The notes below the pieces were generated by a model. That model was not told the DNA's origin and made no database searches. It saw only the letters and a list, made by a program, of their open reading frames with translations. Both the position numbers and the translations under genes were made by a program. From positions 1-40,483 of the forward strand of contig CAZCJA010000009.1 in the NCBI GenBank assembly GCA_964499015.1: DNA of 40,483 nucleotides. The letters run 5' to 3'. The stretch is from CAZCJA01 sp964499015. GTDB taxonomy: Bacteria > Elusimicrobiota > Elusimicrobia > F11. Below are positions 35,201 to 40,483 of the stretch, piece after piece. Each line of letters begins with the position of its first letter. Within the stretch, counting starts at the first letter, position 1.

Positions 35201-35513
35201 GGGAACCGTGACCGCCAACGGCATCATCCTGATCGACCGGTTAAACGCGCTGCGTCAAACCGACGGGCTTCTGCGTTCCGTTATGCGAGTGGGTTTTGAA
35301 CGGTCACGCCCGATTTTCATGACGTCGCTCACCACCATCTGCGGCATGCTGCCCTTGGCCCTTAAGAAGGGAGGATCGGCGGAAATGTGGGTGCCGTTCG
35401 CGCTCACGGTGATCAGCGGCATTGCCCTGTCGTCGGTGTTGTCGATTTTTGTGATTCCGGCGGCGTATGTGTTTTTGGAGGACGTTAAAAAGCGGCTGCG
35501 ACGCCGAATCTAG
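32238..35513 (+). CDS. RND-family inner-membrane transporter, permease 2, with extra TM hairpin
   Basis: This 1,091-residue protein has an N-terminus (MNLTEVAIKRPIGTLMAVSA) and repeats that are RND. The TM4 relay pair DD (D413-D414, GRIVDDSIVVFENI) is intact. At TM10 the usual Lys is Ala (A993, GTVTANGIILID), which is uncommon. Between TM6 and TM7, where RND proteins have a short cytosolic linker, this one carries two extra hydrophobic segments (about residues 540-557 and 566-587: GRFVALIIFIHVMM and ELFFLTALFAPVFIVLI), suggesting 14 TMs. It could pair with permease 1 as a heteromer, as MdtB and MdtC do; that is inference. No Shine-Dalgarno is exposed: the spacer is folded into a palindrome. 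The stop codon overlaps the stop of the converging gene in the tetramer CTAG (35510-35513). Confidence 0.92.
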   Translation: MNLTEVAIKRPIGTLMAVSAACLGGVLSFFFLPVDLMPNVESSVVTIFVSVRGGMPPEDIENLVTEPIEEAVSTMSGLKEIISVSKKDRATVTLEFDEKQNAQRASLEVSERLARVKGKLPKEIEKPIVARYNENDHPVVILTATSSVKTPEIIRTMIERSLKQDLSRVDGVANVEISGGRQRKILVEFEKSKLEMHRLNILDVVRDLGVSNVSMASGRFDSGRAERSVHIDADFASLEEMKQMPIAVTREGSRIRLGDVAVVRDYYLEPESYSRVNNQPTVSIYIQKESGANTIRVAKNVIAAVNAYQKTLPTDMGIGVSVDQSVEIRQSIADVREALLLGALLTGLILWFFLRNFRQVRVVVISIPVAVVVTFFLMLLQRTLMEKLGSTTGITINVMSLLGIALGIGRIVDDSIVVFENIIHRREEAVRSGKPLDMSTLVVTATREMSMAVASSTLILVVIFLPIIFFSAEVRAQFADMAFTVIASLIVSLVVAITLVPLLCVLAPLDGQYNWEKQALAKLSAWTRAANNMHAITIGGYGRFVALIIFIHVMMKILKMHPPVALELFFLTALFAPVFIVLIQGNFRAVVRHLTALAVRKRAWVMGGVALSIAITGAIYLFALEKEFIGETEQKEFVIFVELPAGSKLDISDKVVGAVEREINEIKEIASSLKTVSARVEGWSSKIYVTLVPQSERTKSTQDIIDELRPRFKSIGQEYEAFIYFSEPSRSKEFVIDCYGPDYLVLREMAVEVAKHMEQVKGFRDVKLRYKPGRPEVRLAVDLERASLFGLTTRDVADSLHAQIRGLRATYFNTGDDQVETVARLSEEDRRTLEQVNNLSIQARDRMKTVVPVQQVIDIKNGFTPSEVWRKNKERMIQVSANRERVSLSAAVFQVRKNLQAMKVPVGYYYEIGGDYKKLVRSEKEFMYAFIVMLALVYMVLACFFESYSQPLLMLLTLPLATAGSMPMLWVTNTPVNMGVYMGLLMLGGTVTANGIILIDRLNALRQTDGLLRSVMRVGFERSRPIFMTSLTTICGMLPLALKKGGSAEMWVPFALTVISGIALSSVLSIFVIPAAYVFLEDVKKRLRRRI

Positions 35514-35890
35514 CGCGGCTGTTGGTTGCGAATCCGATCTTGTTGTTCCTGAATCCGCCGGTTCATTTCGTTGATCCGGTTCACTTCTTCGATGGTGCGC
35601 AGCGACCGCTGCACCGCCGCCTCGCCGGTGTTCTGCTGAGGGGCCTGCTGTTGGGCCACGCCGGGCGGCGTGATCCCTTTTTTGCGCATCTCCGCCAAAT
35701 CCTTCTCGGTGTAGGTCACGGTTTTGTGCGTGGACTGGGGGGCGGTGGTCAGCGGCTGAGGCAACGTGGGGGGGATGTACGACAAAACGGCTTCCCGGTC
35801 TTTTTGGATCTTTTTGACCAGAAAAACGCCGCCCACCACCGCTCCGACGAGCGCTAAAACGATCCCGATTAAAACACCCTTATTTTTCAT
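35510..35890 (-). CDS. Small membrane-anchored protein, unknown family
   Basis: This 126-residue protein has an N-terminal TM (about 5-25, GVLIGIVLALVGAVVGGVFLV) after a short basic start. A Pro/Thr/Gln-rich stretch and a charged C-terminal helix (VNRINEMNRRIQEQQDRIRN) that could form a coiled coil follow. The basic KKIQKDR directly after the TM would favour a cytosolic C-terminal side. No family is recognised. A Shine-Dalgarno GGAG lies about 8 nt before the ATG (35890). The gene converges on permease 2 with overlapping stops, and is divergent from the giant gene at 36075, sharing its 184-bp upstream region. Confidence 0.65.
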   Translation of the reverse strand: MKNKGVLIGIVLALVGAVVGGVFLVKKIQKDREAVLSYIPPTLPQPLTTAPQSTHKTVTYTEKDLAEMRKKGITPPGVAQQQAPQQNTGEAAVQRSLRTIEEVNRINEMNRRIQEQQDRIRNQQPR

Positions 35891-35905
35891 AGTGATTCTC
35901 CAGTC

Positions 35906-35911
35906 AGTATA
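35906..35911 (-). promoter_or_regulatory. Possible -10 of the small minus-strand gene
   Basis: On the minus strand TATACT (35911-35906) lies 15 nt before the ATG of the 126-residue gene. No good -35 is found at the usual distance. The TTAA array on the other side (35929 onward) might influence both directions. Confidence 0.3.
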
Positions 35912-35928
35912 CGGGAATTTTCATTTTT

Positions 35929-35984
35929 TTAAAGGGTATTTTAACCCTCTCTTAGGGCCTTCTTAACCCCACTCCTTATATATT
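35929..35984 (+). promoter_or_regulatory. Distal 11-bp repeat operator and promoter of the giant 36075 gene
   Basis: TTAA/TTAG boxes start at 35929, 35941, 35952 and 35963 (steps of 12, 11 and 11). A TATATT -10 (35979-35984) begins 16 bp after the last box. An ATG (35991) opens a 24-codon frame 6 nt beyond it. The geometry matches the arrays before 13077 and 22814. Confidence 0.6.
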
Positions 35985-35990
35985 ACCTAC

Positions 35991-36065
35991 ATGAGCCAAG
36001 GCGTTTACAACCCTGTTACAACTAATTTACAAGTTGTTAATGAAGAGTTAAGGGACCCCGTTTAA
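35991..36065 (+). CDS. Possible 24-residue leaderless upstream peptide
   Basis: The ATG at 35991 lies 6 nt after the distal -10, where a leaderless start would fall. It opens a frame of 24 codons ending in TAA at 36063-36065, in the same frame as and 9 nt before the giant gene's ATG. The DNA overlaps the proximal repeat array, so the frame may be accidental. There is no signal sequence or known family. Confidence 0.22.
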   Translation: MSQGVYNPVTTNLQVVNEELRDPV

Positions 36066-36068
36066 ACT
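36005..36068 (+). promoter_or_regulatory. Proximal 11-bp repeat operator and leaderless promoter of the giant 36075 gene
   Basis: TTAC/TTAA boxes start at 36005, 36016, 36027, 36037 and 36048 (steps of 11, 11, 10 and 11). TAAACT (36063-36068) begins 15 bp after the last box as a candidate -10. The ATG at 36075 is 6 nt beyond, with no Shine-Dalgarno. With the distal copy this gives two tandem promoters of the same design, 84 bp apart. Confidence 0.6.
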
Positions 36069-36074
36069 CAATTT

Positions 36075-39000
36075 ATGGTCAGCGCGCGATCATTAAAAAA
36101 GGCCGTTTCCATCGGACTTACCCTTGTCTACCTCCAGGTCAATGTGGCCTGGGCGGGCGTTCCCACCTTGCCGCTTTTCCGCCTTCCGCACCTCGCTTCG
36201 ACACCCAAAGACGTGATTGTGTTCCACCGCATTGATGACGATCACATTCGCCGTCAAGCGCAGGACCGCTCGTCGAAGATGAGCGCCGATAAAATCAAAG
36301 ACACCGAGAGAAAAGCGGAGCCGATTAAGAAGGGCCGCCACGAAAACGGCACCGACGACAAAAAAGCCCCCAAGGCCGCCGACGTTAAAGCCAACGCCTC
36401 CGTTATCAACAAATCACCGGATGTCGCTCAGGAAATCGACAACCTCATCACGCCGATCGCGCAGACCGGCCAAGTGAAGACGCAATTGGGCGATGTGCTT
36501 AAAAGCGCGCAAGCGAACAACGGAAATTTGAGCATGGCCGATTTGGGCACGCTGGGCGCCGTTAACAAACAACTGGAAACCAAAGGCCTGAAAGTTGAAG
36601 TCGTTAAATTGGGCGGCGAGCTTAAACTCCAGGTGAAGACCGTCGTCCCGACCATCCAGCTTCCGCAAACCCCGCCCGGACATATTCCCGCGAATATTTT
36701 GGCGAATGTGGTCGCACCGCAGCAGCCGCAGAACGAGACACTGGTGCGCGCCGGCGCGGGCAACAGCAATTTCGGCGCTTCCGTGCGCCAGGCCGGCTAC
36801 AACGGCAACATCGGCGAAATCAACCGCGCCACGATCCAGCTTGATAACGGCACCAAGGTTGTTCGCACCGATGATGGGGGGGCGCGTTTCGTCGGCCGGG
36901 CCACGTTCACAACGAAGAACGGGATTAATGTCACCATCGTCGGCACGACTGACGGCCGCGTCACGATCACCAAGCAGGCGTCCCGCGACGCAGCGTTTTC
37001 TGAAGTGGGCCGCGGCAACAAAGAAGTGGCGCGCACAATGTTTAAAGCGGGCGATACCGAAACCCATGTCAACGGGCAGCTCACCCATTTTGAAGCCAAG
37101 AGCGGCGCGATCACCCGCGAAGTCATCGCCCAGCCGGCGCGCGGCGGCGCGGCGCAAGGACAGAACCAGCAGCAAACGAAGCCTCAGGATTTGAAAGGCA
37201 GCATCGGCCAGTACGTGGTGCGCGAAGGCAAAGTGGATTCCACGTTCGAAATGGTGAACAACAAAGTCACGTTGATCGAGATGAAAGACAATTTGACGGG
37301 CGACGTGTTGGCCAGACAACAGAAAAACGGCGACATGAAAGCCACCGCGCAAGGAATCAAGGCGGGCTTTGAACAATCCTTTAAAGTGACGGGCGGCCCG
37401 ACGTTCGCGGCCAACGGTTCGATGAGCCTGAAAGCGGTCACCACGCATCAGCGCAATGAAACCCGCAACATGACGGTGGATGCGCCGCGCAATGTCAAAA
37501 CCCCGGGCACGGGCCCAGCGACGCCTGGCCAGTACAAAGATGTCAGCGTTCAGATTAAAAACGTCGACGCGCGCGGTAACGCGCAGATTCAAATCACCGC
37601 GGCCGCCGACGGCGCGCAAATGGAATGGAATTTAACCTCGAACGGCATGCAGCTCAGTCAAAACGTGACGGGCCAAAACATGCGCTACACCGACGCGGCG
37701 GGCCAACAGATCGCCAGCTCCATCGATGGCGTCAAGCTGAAAACGGTGGACGCCAACGGCAGAACGCGCGAGACCGCGCTGAAAGGCCAGTTCATGGTCA
37801 GCACCACGGACGCGCAAATGATCGGCGCGCTGAAAGCAATGGGCGTCGAACAATCGCGCATATTGCCGATTATCCCGAACACGCAGAACATCACCGGTAA
37901 TATTACGGAGGCGGCCGACGGAACGCGTTCGCTGAATTTAACCTATCACATGGACGGCGGCGCGCAGGTGCAGATGGCCGGCACCAGCGGCAACATCACC
38001 GCGACGCTCAATACCATCGGCGCGGCGCGCGCTATTGAATTCGATTTAGGCGGTTCGATCATCACCGTTCAGCAAGGCAAAGAAGTTTCGCTCAACTTGT
38101 CGAACGGCCGCTTCCTTCCGCAAAATGATTCCTTCGCCCACTTGGACGGCGTGCGGATTGAAAACGCCGCCGGCGTGATGACGCTCGATTATGACGCCGC
38201 GACCCAGCAGGTCACGGTAAACGTGAACTCGCTGCATAACGAAGGCCGCAATTCCTTCGGCGGCCAGGTGGTCACGGTAAACGGCAAAGAAACATTTGAA
38301 CCCAACCGCGTGCAGCTCGCTGAAACGGCGGCCTTCACCGACGGCCAAATTTGGTTCAAACTCGCGGAGCCGGTGACGCTGACCAATCAAACGCTGGTGA
38401 CCGCCGACGGAAACACGCTTGAAAACACGACCTTCACCGGCCGCCAGATTACGTTCGGTTTTGACGGCAAGGCGGCAATGTCGTCCGAGGTCATTGTCGA
38501 TCGCACCATTTCAATCCAAGAACAAAGTGGCGCGGGCACCGGGCAAACCGGGGCCGGCCTCGTCACGCCGGAGGCGACGTCGCACAACATCACGTTGAGC
38601 GTGACCGACACCGCCACGACCATCGAAGCGACGCCGCTGATGAACGGTTCGCGCGTCGCTGCCATCGTGCAAGAAACCGATATGGCGGACGCCGCGGGCA
38701 ACATGATTTCGTCGGTCCGTTTTAATCCGACCGCGGTGGGTTCGAGCAATATCACCGCGGGCACGGACGGTTTTAACGCCTCGGGCTTCCACGTCGGCAG
38801 CGGCTCGACGGTCGACATCAATCAGAACGGAACGCTGACCGCGCGCAACGACGGTTTGCTGGACGCTCGCCTCACCTCCGCGGTGACGGGCCGCACCTTC
38901 GATCTGCAGGCCGGCGCCTCCGGCGTTTTCGGCGGCGGCTACTTGGGCGAAGTGAAAACGGGCACGATCCGCGAAACCACCGCCTTCGACACCTCCAAAC

Positions 39001-40483
39001 TTAATTTGCCGGGCACCATCGATGCGAAAGTGGTGCAGCAGCGCGTCGTCGACCACACAGTCTCCGGCTCGCGCGAAGTGACGGCGGGAAAAGTTTTGTG
39101 GACCACCACCGCGAAAACCGAATTGTCACTGCGGGACGGCATCAAGGTGTCGATTGACGGCGGCATGACGATTGAAACGCGCGACGCGACCATCGAAAAT
39201 TTGGCGGTTCTGCCGGACATGATCCGCGCCGGCGTGAAAAACCCGGGCGGCGTCGTTTCCGGAAGCGGGAAATTGACCGTCACCGATCCCACGACGGCCC
39301 CCGCGATGGACGGCGTGAGCGTCAACGTGGTACGCGCCCGCCAGATTTCGCTGAATAGCGCCAATCAATTTAAGATCGAAGAAGCGGGACTTGTTCAATT
39401 TGAATCGGCCATCGGCGGTTTCGAAAACCTGCGCAAAGACGGCAGCGGCATCACCGCATCGGCCGGCGCCAAGTTCACCGCGAACCGCCTCAATTACGAA
39501 GGGTTGAGCGTGCAAAGCGGCCGCGTGGAACTTTTGGGCCGCGCGAAAGGCGAGAAGGTGACGCTCGGCACGGGCCGCGGCGGAGAGTCGCTGATCGGCA
39601 CGGTGGTCACGCAGGAGCGTCAAATATTTAATGCCGGCGACGCCCAGCCGGAGGTCATCCACGAAGTGCTGTCGATGCAGGCGACCTCGGGTGAAACGTA
39701 CACGCTCGGCAACGGCTCAACGCTTGCATTTTCTAAATTGGACACACCAACCAAACTCGACGTCGTGTATTCGCAGGGCGTGTTCGATGTTGTTAGCGGC
39801 GCGCCGAACACCTACACGATGAAACTCACCTCAAACCAAACCATCGACGCCAATGGCCGTCAGATGAAAATCACCACCGAAACCACGTTCCAAACGACCG
39901 ATGAGGCCGGCGTTTACGCGACGACCAAAACCACCGCCTTCAGCGACAAGGGAACGCGCGCGCAGGTGATGTCGGAAACAAAACGCGTTGATGTTCTCGA
40001 CAACGGCAAGGTCCATTACCACGTCATGGGCTTCGAAAATTATAACGATAAAGGCCATATGGTTTCGTCCGACGACCGCACGATCATCGGCGAAGACGGC
40101 AAACCGGCCGACGCGCGCAGCGTGATGATCACCGATCCGACGAAAAACCACGAACGCGGCGACAAACTCGCCGCTGGCTACAGCTATCAATATCAGAACG
40201 GCGGTTTTGTCGCCGTGAAGAAAGTGAGCGGCACGTCCGAAGCCGTCGAATCCGAATTGACCGATTACGACCGCGCGCCGAAATACGAATTTAAGTGGGG
40301 CGGCATCACCCATTACGCGAGCTTCTCCCTGGGCGGTTCAATGGCGCTCGACACCAGAGAATTGGCCGGCCGCAGTGGTGATTTTACGTTCTTGCGCTCC
40401 GCCTTTCAGCAAGCCACCGGCCGCGTAACCTCCACCGAAAATGTGGATGGCAAGCGCGTGTTCACGGTTTCCATCGCGCCCAA
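36075..40483 (+). CDS. Giant secreted protein, unknown family, 3' end outside the window
   Basis: The frame from ATG 36075 stays open for 1,469 codons to the window edge (checked by reading through). It starts with a signal peptide (SLKKAVSIGLTLVYLQVNVAWA). A charged Lys/Asp/Glu-rich stretch (about 50-115) and Pro/Gln-rich linkers (about 195-220 and 355-375) follow. Beyond these come long beta-rich stretches full of Thr, Asn, Gly and Val with no domain that I recognise, reminiscent of beta-helix or beta-roll surface proteins. I saw no cysteine. Several reverse-strand frames of up to 400 codons are shadows of this gene. It has two repeat-operator promoters upstream and no Shine-Dalgarno. A surface or exported structural role is inferred from the signal peptide, composition and shared regulation with the other giant gene. 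Confidence 0.85.
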   Translation, partial: MVSARSLKKAVSIGLTLVYLQVNVAWAGVPTLPLFRLPHLASTPKDVIVFHRIDDDHIRRQAQDRSSKMSADKIKDTERKAEPIKKGRHENGTDDKKAPKAADVKANASVINKSPDVAQEIDNLITPIAQTGQVKTQLGDVLKSAQANNGNLSMADLGTLGAVNKQLETKGLKVEVVKLGGELKLQVKTVVPTIQLPQTPPGHIPANILANVVAPQQPQNETLVRAGAGNSNFGASVRQAGYNGNIGEINRATIQLDNGTKVVRTDDGGARFVGRATFTTKNGINVTIVGTTDGRVTITKQASRDAAFSEVGRGNKEVARTMFKAGDTETHVNGQLTHFEAKSGAITREVIAQPARGGAAQGQNQQQTKPQDLKGSIGQYVVREGKVDSTFEMVNNKVTLIEMKDNLTGDVLARQQKNGDMKATAQGIKAGFEQSFKVTGGPTFAANGSMSLKAVTTHQRNETRNMTVDAPRNVKTPGTGPATPGQYKDVSVQIKNVDARGNAQIQITAAADGAQMEWNLTSNGMQLSQNVTGQNMRYTDAAGQQIASSIDGVKLKTVDANGRTRETALKGQFMVSTTDAQMIGALKAMGVEQSRILPIIPNTQNITGNITEAADGTRSLNLTYHMDGGAQVQMAGTSGNITATLNTIGAARAIEFDLGGSIITVQQGKEVSLNLSNGRFLPQNDSFAHLDGVRIENAAGVMTLDYDAATQQVTVNVNSLHNEGRNSFGGQVVTVNGKETFEPNRVQLAETAAFTDGQIWFKLAEPVTLTNQTLVTADGNTLENTTFTGRQITFGFDGKAAMSSEVIVDRTISIQEQSGAGTGQTGAGLVTPEATSHNITLSVTDTATTIEATPLMNGSRVAAIVQETDMADAAGNMISSVRFNPTAVGSSNITAGTDGFNASGFHVGSGSTVDINQNGTLTARNDGLLDARLTSAVTGRTFDLQAGASGVFGGGYLGEVKTGTIRETTAFDTSKLNLPGTIDAKVVQQRVVDHTVSGSREVTAGKVLWTTTAKTELSLRDGIKVSIDGGMTIETRDATIENLAVLPDMIRAGVKNPGGVVSGSGKLTVTDPTTAPAMDGVSVNVVRARQISLNSANQFKIEEAGLVQFESAIGGFENLRKDGSGITASAGAKFTANRLNYEGLSVQSGRVELLGRAKGEKVTLGTGRGGESLIGTVVTQERQIFNAGDAQPEVIHEVLSMQATSGETYTLGNGSTLAFSKLDTPTKLDVVYSQGVFDVVSGAPNTYTMKLTSNQTIDANGRQMKITTETTFQTTDEAGVYATTKTTAFSDKGTRAQVMSETKRVDVLDNGKVHYHVMGFENYNDKGHMVSSDDRTIIGEDGKPADARSVMITDPTKNHERGDKLAAGYSYQYQNGGFVAVKKVSGTSEAVESELTDYDRAPKYEFKWGGITHYASFSLGGSMALDTRELAGRSGDFTFLRSAFQQATGRVTSTENVDGKRVFTVSIAP

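Noticed and set aside
35510..35513. CTAG at the overlap of converging stop codons as a special site
   Set aside because: It is simply TAG on each strand sharing a palindromic tetramer; nothing around it forms a hairpin.
36005..36058. Short-period repeats as a CRISPR array
   Set aside because: Units are 11 bp with only 4-5 conserved bases and no spacers; the pitch and the link to -10 elements point to a regulator-binding array.
1..40483. Insertion sequences, integrases, tRNA or rRNA genes
   Set aside because: I found no transposase or integrase motifs, no flanking inverted repeats of the IS type and no tRNA cloverleaf with a TTC-loop signature; base composition is even across the window.

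Overview
The window (about 57% GC by eye, densely coded) looks like chromosome from a Gram-negative, diderm, probably uncultured bacterium. The evidence is a c-type cytochrome, two RND permeases, a TolC-type outer-membrane factor, a PorV/PorQ-type barrel, a lipoprotein and very large secreted proteins. The mix of giant FN3-repeat proteins, PorV-like barrels with TPRs and FlgD/T9SS-like C-terminal domains resembles Elusimicrobiota, Omnitrophota or FCB-group genomes. The phylum cannot be fixed from this sequence alone. TGA, TAA and TAG all serve as stops. Starts include ATG, GTG and TTG.

Layout. (1) 3-2653: 3' part of a multihaem cytochrome c, then fixC and fixX (electron-transfer flavoprotein:quinone oxidoreductase type). 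A squalene/phytoene synthase gene converges on them (2667-3626, minus). (2) 3650-12973: one long tightly packed plus-strand operon behind a strong sigma-70-like promoter. It encodes a small two-TM protein, a TM-HAMP protein, an FtsH-like AAA+ zinc protease, an RND-type membrane fusion protein, a membrane histidine kinase, a REC-GGDEF protein, an OmpR/PhoP-type regulator, a cytosolic REC-histidine kinase and an NtrC-type sigma-54 activator. (3) 13077-22732: a 3,111-residue cysteine-free FN3-repeat secreted protein, then a free-standing copy of its C-terminal domain. (4) 22814-35513: PorV-TPR fusion, periplasmic TPR protein, AMIN-TolC fusion, RND permease 1, lipoprotein and RND permease 2. No membrane fusion protein lies in this cluster; the only one in the window is at 6124-7338. 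(5) 35510-35890, minus: a small membrane-anchored protein. (6) 36075 to the window end: the first 1,469 codons of another giant secreted protein of unknown family.

The most interesting signal is regulatory. Upstream of 13077, 22814 and 36075 (twice) lie arrays of TTAA/TTAC boxes repeated every 11 bp. Each array ends 15-16 bp before a -10-like hexamer, which is itself only 6-10 bp before an ATG with no Shine-Dalgarno. This is the architecture of PhoB/PhoP-class operators combined with leaderless or near-leaderless transcripts. The OmpR/PhoP-type regulator at 9766-10458 is the obvious candidate to read these boxes. I infer a regulon that couples a two-component system to the giant surface proteins and the PorV/TPR/RND envelope machinery.
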